A stretch of 27,670 nt of DNA. It comes from a virus. The stretch lies in the IMG/VR virus record IMGVR_UViG_3300030333_008303, positions 12,743 through 40,412 of that record, one strand, 5' to 3'. The stretch's first letter is position 1. Every line of letters starts with the position of its first letter. The notes beneath the pieces are model-generated. The model saw only the letters and a list, made by a program, of their open reading frames with translations, searched no databases and had not been told where the DNA came from. Position numbers and translations under genes: made by a program. Below are positions 1 through 7,948 of the stretch, piece after piece.

Positions 1-786
1 AAATGCTGGATTTGTAATTCTAAGGGCAACGTTTCATATCTTGTTAAGCGATTTGGCACAACAGAAGATAGACATCAATGGGAATTACTTAATCAAGAAA
101 TTGATATGTCTTCTATAGAATCACTCTTTTCACACCCACCAGAAGATAAAAAACAGGTAATTAAACTTCCTAAAGAATATTTTTGTTTGGCCCGTAAAGA
201 CAAACCATACTCAGCAAGAGAACCGCTTTCTTATCTTATGAGTAGGGGTATTTCTTCTGCGGATATTCTTTACTATAAGATTGGATATTGTGATATGGGA
301 AAATACCGCAGACGAATTATTTTTCCGTCCTTCGATGTTGAAGGTAATTGCAATTACTTTTCAGCACGTACCTATGGAAAGGATTGGTTAAAATATAAAA
401 ACCCTCCTGCAACAAAAAATATTATTTTTAACGATCTTTTGATTGACTGGAATAGTCCGGTCACTTTAGTAGAGGGCGTTTTTGACGCAATAAACATAAA
501 GAACTCTATTCCTATTTTGGGATCAACCCTAAACGAAAACAGTTTACTTTTTAAAAAAATTGTTACCAAACAACCAAGGCTATACCTAGGTTTAGACAAA
601 GATGCATTAAATAATTCTTTACAAATGATTTTTTCTTTATTACAATACGGAATAGAGGTTTATTTATTGGATACATCTAGGATAACCGATATTGGTTCAA
701 TAACGAAGCTTGAAGCTGAAAAACTAAAACAAGATTCGCAACCAATGAACACAGAAAATATTTTTAATATTTATTGGAGTAATTAA
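1..786 (+). CDS. DNA primase (zinc finger + TOPRIM), 5' end outside window
   Basis: The frame is open from base 1, so the gene begins upstream and the first internal ATG (106) is not its start. The N-terminal residues visible (KCWICNSKGNVSYLVKRFG) look like the second half of a CHC2-type primase zinc finger. Further on there is a TOPRIM core: an acidic motif VEGVFDAIN (Glu at visible residue 158) and a DxD motif in YLGLDKDAL (Asp 199 and 201), the residues that bind catalytic metal in DnaG-type primases. The likely role is synthesis of RNA primers for lagging-strand replication. The stop codon abuts the ATG of the next gene, a nuclease/ATPase fusion, so both belong to a replication-recombination operon. 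I cannot say whether a helicase domain or a longer zinc domain lies upstream. Primase class is well supported; the exact T4 equivalent (gp61) is not. Confidence 0.8.
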   Translation, partial: KCWICNSKGNVSYLVKRFGTTEDRHQWELLNQEIDMSSIESLFSHPPEDKKQVIKLPKEYFCLARKDKPYSAREPLSYLMSRGISSADILYYKIGYCDMGKYRRRIIFPSFDVEGNCNYFSARTYGKDWLKYKNPPATKNIIFNDLLIDWNSPVTLVEGVFDAINIKNSIPILGSTLNENSLLFKKIVTKQPRLYLGLDKDALNNSLQMIFSLLQYGIEVYLLDTSRITDIGSITKLEAEKLKQDSQPMNTENIFNIYWSN

Positions 787-3700
787 ATGGCTAAGATCGC
801 CCATATATCAGATACCCACATTCGCAATTTGCGATATCATAAAGAATATCGCGAAGTGTTTGAAGCGCTTTACGAGCGCCTGCGAGAAGAAAAAGTGGAT
901 TATATTATTCATTGCGGAGACATTGCACACTCTAAAACACACATCTCCCCAGAGTTTGTGAAATTATGTTCAGAATTTTTAATTGGGCTTTCTGGAGTTG
1001 CTCCAACCTATATAATATTAGGGAACCATGACGGTAACTTAAAGAATAGCTCTCGTGAAGATGCTATTTCTCCTATAGTTAGCGCTCTAAAACTACCTAA
1101 CTTACATCTTTTAAAGAACTCTGGGGAGACTTCCATTAATGATGAAATTACTCTTAATGTACTTAGTGTCTTTGATCGCAGCGGTTGGATTAGTCCTACT
1201 AACACCGATAGGATTAACGTGGCTCTTTATCACGGATCTATATCCAATTGTCAAACGGATTTGGGATGGGTTATGGAAAACGGAGAAAACGATATCTCCA
1301 TCTTCGAAGGTTTTGATTTTGCCTTCCTCGGAGACATCCATAAAACCAACCAAGTCCTTGATAATGAAGGAAGAATAAGATACTGCGGTTCGACAGTACA
1401 GCAAAATTTTGGGGAAACCAACGACAAAGGTTTTCTTATTTGGGATATCAAAAGCAAAGCTGATTTTACAGTTAGACATGTTGTTATTCCTAACCCCAAA
1501 CCGTTTATTACCATTCGCCTAACAAAAACAGGCCGTTTGCCCAAGAATGTCCAATGCCCTCCGGGTGCGCGTTTGAGATTGGTTTCAGAAAACAATTTAC
1601 CTTTACATGTAATGAAGCGAGCAATTGAAACAGCACAACATCGTTTTAAAGTAGAAAAAGTTACATATCTTAATCGCGCTGCAGGAGAGCGAGGGGATGT
1701 CTCCCAACATACCAATAACCTAGCGGTTGACAACCTTCGTGATGAATCAGTACAGAAAAAACTAATTAAAGAGTATTTAAAAGATTATGAACTTACTGAT
1801 AACCAACTGGAAAAAGTTTACAATTTAAATAAAAAATATAATCAAGTTATTAACGAAAGCGAGGAAGTTAATCGAAATACAAATTGGAATATATCAAGTA
1901 TAACTTGGAACAATCTATTTAATTTTGGAGAACAAAATAGTGTTAATTTTGCCAACTTAACCGGGATTATTGGAATTTTTGGTAAAAACTATTCTGGCAA
2001 GTCTTCAATAATTGACAGCTTGTTATATATTCTGTTTAACTCAACAAGTAAAAATGAAAGAAAAAATCTTAACATTATTAATCAAAATAAGGAAAACGCT
2101 GTTGGGAAAGCTGTTATTACGATTGGTGATAAGGAGTATACGGTTGAAAGAAAAAGTGAAAAGTACGTTAAGAAGCTTAAAGGCGAAGAAACACTAGAAG
2201 CTAAAACTTCAGTCGATTTTTATGTTCGAGATCTTATCACAGAGAACGTTCAAATTCTAAATGGCACTACAAGAAACGAAACAGATAAAAACATTCGTAA
2301 ATATTTTGGAACCCTAGAGGACTTCTTGTTGACATCAATGTCATCTCAGCATGGTGCTTTGCAGTTTATCAGCGAAGGATCTACCAAGCGTAAAGAAATT
2401 TTAGCAAAGTTTTTAGATTTGGAAGTGTTTGATAAAAAGTTTAAACTAGCAAAAGATGACGCAACCGATTTAAGAGGTGCTCTTAACCGCGTTGAAGAAA
2501 GAAATTACGATGAAGAAGTTTATGAAATTGAAAAACAATTATTGTTTTTAGAGAGTGAGACTGACACACAAAATAAAATTTGTGAAAAACTTAATAAAGA
2601 GATAACTAAATTAAACACTGGCGTTATAACGTTACAAAACAAAATTAACAGTATACCAGCCGAAGTTATCGACATAAAGAAGATTAATAAAAAAATTAAA
2701 GCCAAACAGAACACAATTGAGGGTTACTCTATTTGTATGGCCGATTGTGATGAAAAAATCACCCAAAATAAAGAAACTTTAAGCAAGATAACGACTTTTG
2801 AAGAAAGTTTTAAGGTAGATGAGTATAAAGAAAAGAAAGAGCATATAGAACAAATCTGTGATGAATTAGGAATTATTGATAACGAACTCAAAAGTTCTAA
2901 TAAACTTATGGAGATTAATCATAAAAAAGTTTCACTTTTGAGTGAGGTACCTTGTGGTGACAAATATTCTACATGTAAATTCATTAAAGACGCTCATGAG
3001 GCAAATGAAAAGTACATCAATCTAAAAGATAAAGTAAAAGAACTTAACGAGCAAAAACGAAAAAAAGAAACAGAAATAGAAAAATCAGAACAAGATAAAG
3101 TTGAAGAATACTTAAAAAAGTATAAGTTAGTAGTAGAAAAAAAGTCAGAAGCCGAAAAACGTGTTTTGGAGCTTGAAGTAGAAAAAGGAAGTTTTAAAAA
3201 TAAAACATTGACAGAGCAAAAAGAACTTAGAGAATTGTTAAGCAAAAAAGAAGAGTATGAAGAGAATAAAGAATTAATTGACAATAAAGAGATTTATACT
3301 TTAGAATTAACAAAAGTAAAGAAAGACTTAACAGTAAAGAAAAAAGAAAAAAAGAAATGCCAAGAAAACCTGCTAGAATATTATAAAGAGCATGGTTCGC
3401 TGGAACAAAAAATTAAATCTTTAGAAGAGAAAAAACAAGAGGTCATAAGCTTACGAGAAGAATATTCTGCTTATGATCTTTTTATGCGATGTGTACACAC
3501 CAATGGAATTGCCTATGACATCATTCGACGTCAGCTTCCAATTATCAATCAAGAAATAGCAAAAATCTTAACTAATATTGTAGACTTTGAAATCTACTTT
3601 GAGGCTGATAATAAAAATCTTAATATTTTTATTAAACATCCACGATTTGAAGGAAGACCTTTGGATATGGGTTCAGGTGCAGAAAAAACACTCGCAGCCA

Positions 3701-3942
3701 TGGCCATTCGTTTGGCGCTTTTATCTGTTTCTTCGCTCCCTAAGTCTGATATTTTTATTTTAGACGAGCCCGGTACTGCTTTGGATGTTGAGAACATGGA
3801 TGGTTTTATTTCTATTTTGGAACTAATTAAGACATACTTTAAAACCGTTATTTTGATTTCTCATCTTGACGGTTTAAAAGATTGCGTAGATCAACAAATT
3901 ATGATTGAGAAAAAAGAAGGATTTGCGCATATAGCTATTTAA
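787..3942 (+). CDS. Fused Mre11/gp47-type nuclease and Rad50/gp46-type ATPase (SbcDC-like)
   Basis: One uninterrupted 1051-residue frame carries both halves of the recombination nuclease complex that T4 encodes as gp47 and gp46. The N-terminal third is a calcineurin-like phosphoesterase: SDTHI (Asp9, His11), CGDIAHSK (Asp45), LGNHDGN (Asn80, His81), YHGS (His149) and GDIHK (Asp183, His185). The remainder is an SMC/Rad50-type ATPase: Walker A GKNYSGKS (399-406), a long charged coiled coil of roughly 540-930, an ABC signature region MGSGAEKTLAAM (961-972) and Walker B FILDEPGTALD (Asp993, Glu994). Expected role: ATP-dependent processing of DNA ends, host DNA breakdown and recombination-dependent replication. 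The usual Rad50 CxxC zinc hook is not seen; at the coiled-coil midpoint there is instead CGDKYSTC (Cys723, Cys730). The start follows the primase stop directly. The function of both domains is clear; the single-chain arrangement is the odd feature. Confidence 0.93.
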   Translation: MAKIAHISDTHIRNLRYHKEYREVFEALYERLREEKVDYIIHCGDIAHSKTHISPEFVKLCSEFLIGLSGVAPTYIILGNHDGNLKNSSREDAISPIVSALKLPNLHLLKNSGETSINDEITLNVLSVFDRSGWISPTNTDRINVALYHGSISNCQTDLGWVMENGENDISIFEGFDFAFLGDIHKTNQVLDNEGRIRYCGSTVQQNFGETNDKGFLIWDIKSKADFTVRHVVIPNPKPFITIRLTKTGRLPKNVQCPPGARLRLVSENNLPLHVMKRAIETAQHRFKVEKVTYLNRAAGERGDVSQHTNNLAVDNLRDESVQKKLIKEYLKDYELTDNQLEKVYNLNKKYNQVINESEEVNRNTNWNISSITWNNLFNFGEQNSVNFANLTGIIGIFGKNYSGKSSIIDSLLYILFNSTSKNERKNLNIINQNKENAVGKAVITIGDKEYTVERKSEKYVKKLKGEETLEAKTSVDFYVRDLITENVQILNGTTRNETDKNIRKYFGTLEDFLLTSMSSQHGALQFISEGSTKRKEILAKFLDLEVFDKKFKLAKDDATDLRGALNRVEERNYDEEVYEIEKQLLFLESETDTQNKICEKLNKEITKLNTGVITLQNKINSIPAEVIDIKKINKKIKAKQNTIEGYSICMADCDEKITQNKETLSKITTFEESFKVDEYKEKKEHIEQICDELGIIDNELKSSNKLMEINHKKVSLLSEVPCGDKYSTCKFIKDAHEANEKYINLKDKVKELNEQKRKKETEIEKSEQDKVEEYLKKYKLVVEKKSEAEKRVLELEVEKGSFKNKTLTEQKELRELLSKKEEYEENKELIDNKEIYTLELTKVKKDLTVKKKEKKKCQENLLEYYKEHGSLEQKIKSLEEKKQEVISLREEYSAYDLFMRCVHTNGIAYDIIRRQLPIINQEIAKILTNIVDFEIYFEADNKNLNIFIKHPRFEGRPLDMGSGAEKTLAAMAIRLALLSVSSLPKSDIFILDEPGTALDVENMDGFISILELIKTYFKTVILISHLDGLKDCVDQQIMIEKKEGFAHIAI

Positions 3943-3958
3943 TATGGGGGAAGATTAA

Positions 3959-4189
3959 ATGCCCGGTTTTGGCGATCCCGGTGACGATGATACAATTACG
4001 TGGACTTTATACACCGACGAATCTTATTTAAGAGTTGCTGCTAATTTTGTATTTAATTATTTTAAAAATATCTCAAGTAATTATAAATTTAACGATGATG
4101 ATAATATTGGCCAAGCACCTTTTTCTCTTGGCACTAAAGGGCCCTCAACCTTGCGAGGTCGCGACAGCAGCTATAAAACAACAAGATAG
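3959..4189 (+). CDS. Small unknown protein with the same C-terminal tail motif as the next gene
   Basis: This 76-residue protein has a GGGGGAAG ribosome-binding site about 7 bases before its ATG. It begins with a Gly/Asp-rich stretch (GFGDPGDDD) and has no signal peptide or membrane segment. Its last ~26 residues (QAPFSLGTKGPSTLRGR, then SSY) match in pattern the last residues of the beta-helix protein just downstream (QAPFHLSIPGAVSLRSR, then TAY), although the DNA has diverged. Eight bases separate the two genes. The shared tail suggests both products dock on the same partner or are virion components, but this is inference. I do not recognise the family. Confidence 0.6.
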   Translation: MPGFGDPGDDDTITWTLYTDESYLRVAANFVFNYFKNISSNYKFNDDDNIGQAPFSLGTKGPSTLRGRDSSYKTTR

Positions 4190-4197
4190 AAATTCTT

Positions 4198-5409
4198 ATG
4201 ACAGTTTATTATGTAGCTAAAAGTGGAAATGACTCAAATGCAGGAACCAGCATTGGTGCTCCTAAGTTAACAATTGCAAATGCTGTAGCAGCGGCATACG
4301 GCGCCGGAACTGGCAATATTGTTGAGATTATTGATTCTGGACAATATAATGAAGGCGATATTGAAATTTATACGCGCTCCATCACAGTGCGAGCTACTGG
4401 AAGCAATAAGCCCATAATGGATGGTTCTGCGAATAACAATGATTACGCATTTCTGCCTTATATCAGTGGGAATGTTTTTCAAGGTCTTCATATGAGAAAT
4501 TATGATGACGGGCTGATCAATACTAGTTATAATTCAAATGCCAAGTGCTTCATTCTTAGCGGTTGTATAGGTCACTTTATTGCGGGCCCACAACAAATTG
4601 GTAACGGAGCCACTCAACACGCCCAGGTAAAAGACTGTTTAATACTTTCAGACACTAGAAATCCTTTTACTTGTAATAATTCTAAAATATGGTTTAACAA
4701 TAGCGTCATTGCTTCAAACAAAGTAGGATATCCTGCCATTGATTCTGCTCAGGCATACGTAAATGTAACAGCTAGTTTTTGTACTTTTATTGCTAGTGGT
4801 CATGATAACAGCAGCGGAAGGAATTATAATATTGTAAATCAAGTTTACAAAGTAATAAATTGTATTGTTTCTGGTAGCGGTGATGGGATTAATGCTTTTG
4901 ATAGTACTTACAACTTGGTGAATGTTAGTGGCGATCCATTTATAGTCTGGAGTAACAACAGTTATGACGGTACCGCTCGATCAGCCAATACCGGTGAGAT
5001 TACAGGAAATCCTCTTTTTCAAAGCGGCTCTCAGCCGGGAACGGCGACCCCTGCTGTAAATGGAAATGTAGATTTTGACACTCAATGGTATAAAATAAAA
5101 ACCGGCTCGCCTGCGATTGATGCTGGAGCAGCCTATTTAGGTGTCAATACAGATATCAGTGGTAGTACGAGATCTAATCCTGATATCGGCGCTTATGAAT
5201 ATGAAGCTTCCGATCCGGATTGGAGTAGTTATTATGAAACATCCGGAAGAAGATATAATGAAGCTTTAACAAATCGTAGATATGAAAAATCTTTAGGGGA
5301 TTATAGATATAAATATTCTGACTCTAATAGACAAGCGCCTTTTCATTTAAGCATTCCTGGGGCTGTATCCTTAAGAAGTAGAAGAACTGCATATTCCAGC
5401 AGTATCTAA
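4198..5409 (+). CDS. Right-handed beta-helix protein, probable tail spike or virion adhesin
   Basis: The 403-residue product opens with YYVAKSGNDSNAGTSIGAP, the typical start of secreted parallel beta-helix (pectate-lyase-like, DUF1565-type) proteins, and near residues 300-335 has the usual closing motifs SPAIDAG and NPDIGAYEYE. Between them lie Asn/Ser/Gly-rich rungs (for example VINCIVSGSGDG). No signal peptide is present, as expected for a phage structural protein. The last ~26 residues repeat the QAPFxL...LRxR tail seen in the preceding small protein. Its place just before probable lysis genes and two fibre genes fits a host-contact role, binding or degrading a surface polysaccharide. Catalytic residues cannot be assigned, so enzymatic activity is uncertain. 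Confidence 0.7.
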   Translation: MTVYYVAKSGNDSNAGTSIGAPKLTIANAVAAAYGAGTGNIVEIIDSGQYNEGDIEIYTRSITVRATGSNKPIMDGSANNNDYAFLPYISGNVFQGLHMRNYDDGLINTSYNSNAKCFILSGCIGHFIAGPQQIGNGATQHAQVKDCLILSDTRNPFTCNNSKIWFNNSVIASNKVGYPAIDSAQAYVNVTASFCTFIASGHDNSSGRNYNIVNQVYKVINCIVSGSGDGINAFDSTYNLVNVSGDPFIVWSNNSYDGTARSANTGEITGNPLFQSGSQPGTATPAVNGNVDFDTQWYKIKTGSPAIDAGAAYLGVNTDISGSTRSNPDIGAYEYEASDPDWSSYYETSGRRYNEALTNRRYEKSLGDYRYKYSDSNRQAPFHLSIPGAVSLRSRRTAYSSSI

Positions 5410-5452
5410 CGCTGTTTTAAACTAATTACAAACATAAAGGGAGAATATTATA

Positions 5453-5650
5453 ATGGGTACTATAAAACCAATTCTAGATAAATCAATGGAGAAACTGCTA
5501 TCACGAAAGTTAATGGTTTGGACAACCGCAACTTACTTAATGTTGTTTACTTCTTCACTAGCAAGCGAAGACTGGGTGGCTATTTCTTTAGCTTACATTG
5601 GTATTCAGGGACTTGCTGATATTGCTACACGATGGAGACATGGATCATGA
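5453..5650 (+). CDS. Small two-segment membrane protein, holin-like
   Basis: The 65-residue protein has two hydrophobic segments (about residues 21-36 and 41-57) separated by a short polar turn (ASEDW) and ends in a basic tail (TRWRHGS). The pattern of a basic N-terminus, SRKLMVW, a hydrophobic span, an acidic turn ending in W, a second span with YIG, and a short charged tail is common among small phage proteins annotated as holins. GGGAG precedes the start. The stop overlaps the next start (ATGA at 5647-5650), and nearby genes encode coiled-coil membrane proteins, consistent with a lysis group. No endolysin is visible in the window, so holin function is a guess from topology and context. Confidence 0.45.
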   Translation: MGTIKPILDKSMEKLLSRKLMVWTTATYLMLFTSSLASEDWVAISLAYIGIQGLADIATRWRHGS

Positions 5651-5982
5651 AAATTACACAATCAAGACTTAAACAAATTATAACTGAAGAATTGTCTTTA
5701 TATAAATTCTATGATGAAGAGAAAGATTGGGGCGCCACCGGTAATAGATTCGATGCGGCAAAGTTGCGATCTAATTTTCCTCTAGAATCCACAGAAAATC
5801 TAACAGATGATCATATAGAGGTTGCTATTCGCGATGCGATCCACGATGGGGGCGATATGGAAGATTTTGCCAACAAAGAAACCATGGTTTCCGGAATGTC
5901 TAACGCCGAAGCAATTAAACTAAGCTTGGGAGATAGTGTAAAAGATTTATGGCAAACATGGTCAGAGGATAATTCGTTGTAA
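5647..5982 (+). CDS. Small protein with candidate capsid-targeting N-terminus
   Basis: I place the start at 5647 rather than 5632 because its ATG overlaps the upstream stop as ATGA and gives the N-terminus MKITQSRLKQIITEEL. The 111-residue product is acidic and probably soluble, with no membrane segment. The first 14 residues end in ITE and resemble in length and pattern the capsid-targeting leader of T4 internal proteins, which the gp21 protease cleaves after an (I/L)xE motif. A closely similar N-terminus (FKQLITEEL) starts the gene at 16967, next to the protease. It may therefore be a packaged internal protein. This is inference; the rest of the sequence is not recognised. The stop and the next start overlap by one base (TAATG). 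Confidence 0.6.
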   Translation: MKITQSRLKQIITEELSLYKFYDEEKDWGATGNRFDAAKLRSNFPLESTENLTDDHIEVAIRDAIHDGGDMEDFANKETMVSGMSNAEAIKLSLGDSVKDLWQTWSEDNSL

Positions 5983-6386
5983 TGATTACACTCCTTACAA
6001 TAAAAGCTTTTTTTAAAAAAGCATGGGTCTGGCTTAAACACAATTGGAAAGTACCGGCAATACTTTTATATACTATTGTCTTGTGGCTTTTTTTTAGAAG
6101 AAAAGATGCCGTTTATCAAGTTTTAGAAGAGAGAAACAAAAGCTATAAAAAACAAATTGATGCCATTAATGAAATCCACAACGAAGAGATTGACAAGAGA
6201 AATAAAATTTTAGAAAAATATAATGGTATTTTAAAAGATTTGGAAAAGCAATACGAAAAAGATAACCTTGAACTAGATAAAAACAAGAAGAAGGAGATTA
6301 AAAAGTTGGTAGAAGAATACAACGAAAAGCCAGATGAATTGGCAAAACTATTAGCAGAAAAGTATGGGTTAGAATATGTGGAATAA
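5982..6386 (+). CDS. Membrane-anchored coiled-coil protein, Rz/i-spanin-like
   Basis: The 134-residue protein has a basic N-terminus, one transmembrane segment (about residues 23-38, VPAILLYTIVLWLFF) and then a long Lys/Glu-rich coiled coil (about 46-110), ending in a short Leu-rich segment. This N-anchored, periplasmic coiled-coil topology is that of inner-membrane spanins, which disrupt the outer membrane at the last step of lysis in Gram-negative hosts. It lies two genes after a holin-like protein and overlaps the next gene, which has a signal peptide, by 11 bases, as inner/outer spanin pairs often do. No sequence motif proves spanin function, and a structural role is possible. Confidence 0.5.
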   Translation: MITLLTIKAFFKKAWVWLKHNWKVPAILLYTIVLWLFFRRKDAVYQVLEERNKSYKKQIDAINEIHNEEIDKRNKILEKYNGILKDLEKQYEKDNLELDKNKKKEIKKLVEEYNEKPDELAKLLAEKYGLEYVE

Positions 6387-6837
6387 AATAACATCAATAT
6401 TATTAGCATTGTCTTTGATGCTAACACCGGTATTAGCCATGGCTCAATCTCCTGTTCCTACAGGTGGTAAAATTACTGGTTTGCGTTATCAACAAAAAGC
6501 TCCCTATTCCGGAGTTTTATTGAACAGTATTGCTGCAGCAAAATTATTAACTGACAAAAATTATTCTGAAGAACAATGGAAATTAAAATTACAATATGAA
6601 TTGGCCAAACAATCGGCTGAACTAAATTTAATCATTGAATCTCAAAAAGCTTCACATCAAGCTTTAGAGCAAAAACATTTAACTTTAATAAAAATCAAAG
6701 ATAGTGAAATAGAACGTCTTTCAAAAATTGCCTCTAACAAAAAAAATTATTCTGTGTGGTGGGCTACGGGCGGTGTGGTAGTAGGAATTGGTTTAACAAT
6801 TGCTGTAGTTTATGCCGTCCAGCCGGGACTTAAATAA
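6376..6837 (+). CDS. Exported protein with signal peptide and C-terminal membrane anchor
   Basis: The 153-residue product starts with a clear Sec-type signal peptide (KITSILLALSLMLTPVLAMA, likely cut after Ala23) with no lipobox cysteine. The middle contains GLRYQQKAPYSGVLLN followed by a helical, probably coiled-coil region (about 60-120), and a Gly/Val-rich transmembrane segment lies near the C-terminus (about 127-148). It overlaps the preceding spanin-like gene by 11 bases, so the pair is probably translationally coupled. The topology (exported helical domain, C-terminal inner-membrane anchor) resembles a unimolecular spanin, but the missing lipid-attachment Cys argues against a standard one. 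I regard it as a lysis-associated or envelope protein of unknown function. Confidence 0.5.
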   Translation: MWNKITSILLALSLMLTPVLAMAQSPVPTGGKITGLRYQQKAPYSGVLLNSIAAAKLLTDKNYSEEQWKLKLQYELAKQSAELNLIIESQKASHQALEQKHLTLIKIKDSEIERLSKIASNKKNYSVWWATGGVVVGIGLTIAVVYAVQPGLK

Positions 6838-6838
6838 A

Positions 6839-7876
6839 ATGGCCCGAGGTATTGGTGAGTATAGCCGCGCGAAATTAATTAGAATAATTGATCAGCGTGT
6901 AAGTTCTGAGGGGGGCGACGGAGACATTACTAGTGTAACTGCCGGCAATGGACTTACAGGCGGCGGTACAACAGGAGATCTTAGCATAGCAGTTGATATC
7001 GGGGGCTCTGATGGTCAGCTATTATATAACGATGGAACAACTGATCTGGGTGGTGTCAGTAGTTTATCATTCAATGACAGTACCGGTGACTTACAAATAA
7101 TCGATGATAAAAAATTAATTTTTGGCACTAATAATGATTCCCATATAGAATATAACGAAAACGGCGATGACTTTCTGATAATATCAGGTTCCTCTGCTGG
7201 AATGGTTTTATCTGGAAGTACTATTCAAATTAGAGGAACGCTTGTCGGTGCATCGCCTCTCCAAATTGCTGGTGGTATTGAAATTGTTTCTTTGGCTGGC
7301 GAAGCAACGACTGCTATGTCTTTTGGTGACAACATTAAGCTTAATTTTGGTGATGAGAATGACACTTATATAAAATATAATACAGTGCGGAGCGCCAATA
7401 GTTTAGAAATTTCTGGCTCTGTTGGTGGAGGAATCAGACTGCTTGGCGAGAAAGTATATGTTGATAAATTTTTAGGAATTGGAGTCTCTGAAGATGATAT
7501 TACCCATGCCATTACTTTACCTAATAATGCTAACACATCAGGCCAGATTAAAGCAAATGCCTATGTTACATATTCTTCTGCGAGGCTAAAAGAAAATATC
7601 ACACAGATTAATAATCCAATCGAAATTTTAAATAAAATACAAGGTGTGACTTTTGATTGGAAAAATAATAAGAAAAAAGATATAGGTTTTATTGCTGAAG
7701 ATGTGGGTAAATATTTGCCACATATTGTAACTTGGGAAAAAAACAATCTAGATGCTCAAGGTTTAGATTATAATAAAATTATCCCAATTTTAGTGGAAGC
7801 AATTAAACATCAAGAAGGCAAAATCGACGCACTGCGCCGCGATTTAATTAAATTAAAAAATCTTATTGGTGATTAG
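6839..7876 (+). CDS. Tail fibre-type protein with C-terminal S74 self-cleaving chaperone domain
   Basis: I choose the start at 6839 (MARGIGEYSR, 345 residues), one base after the upstream stop, over an ATG 27 bases earlier inside the previous gene. The N-terminal and central parts are Gly/Ser/Thr/Asp-rich with fibre-like repeats (ITSVTAGNGLTGGGTTGD; DDKKLIFGTNNDSHIEYNENG). The C-terminal ~100 residues form a peptidase S74 intramolecular chaperone: YSSARLKENI holds the Ser246/Lys251 pair in the SxxxxK spacing of the family, followed by IGFIAEDVGKYLPH and LDYNKIIPILVEAI. Such domains help trimerise fibres and then cut themselves off. The next gene ends in a second S74 domain, so the phage has two fibres of this class in tandem. 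The N-terminus is not recognised as a baseplate anchor. Confidence 0.82.
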   Translation: MARGIGEYSRAKLIRIIDQRVSSEGGDGDITSVTAGNGLTGGGTTGDLSIAVDIGGSDGQLLYNDGTTDLGGVSSLSFNDSTGDLQIIDDKKLIFGTNNDSHIEYNENGDDFLIISGSSAGMVLSGSTIQIRGTLVGASPLQIAGGIEIVSLAGEATTAMSFGDNIKLNFGDENDTYIKYNTVRSANSLEISGSVGGGIRLLGEKVYVDKFLGIGVSEDDITHAITLPNNANTSGQIKANAYVTYSSARLKENITQINNPIEILNKIQGVTFDWKNNKKKDIGFIAEDVGKYLPHIVTWEKNNLDAQGLDYNKIIPILVEAIKHQEGKIDALRRDLIKLKNLIGD

Positions 7877-7910
7877 GCATAATATAATTTACTCTCCTAC
7901 TTACCCAAGC

Positions 7911-7928
7911 CTTCCCTTGACCGGGAAG
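7911..7928 (+). promoter_or_regulatory. Small hairpin upstream of the main fibre gene
   Basis: CTTCCC and GGGAAG form a 6-bp stem around the loop TTGACC, directly before a strong ribosome-binding site (AAAGGAG, 7933-7939). No T-run follows, so it is not a standard terminator. A 5' mRNA-stabilising structure is one possible role. Confidence 0.35.
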
Positions 7929-7948
7929 TATAAAGGAGAAATAAATTA

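Noticed and set aside
1111-1733. Open frames on the minus strand opposite the nuclease domain
   Set aside because: They overlap strongly conserved phosphoesterase motifs and lack ribosome-binding sites. They are shadows of the real gene.
3959-4220. Alternative frame starting at 4035 overlapping the small protein
   Set aside because: It lacks a ribosome-binding site and runs into the next gene. The 4035 frame is an out-of-frame shadow of the gene at 3959.
5308-5315. TATAAATA inside the 3' part of the beta-helix gene as a late promoter for the lysis-like genes
   Set aside because: It falls in coding sequence about 140 bases before the next start, and AT-rich sequence produces this octamer by chance. 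Not supported further.
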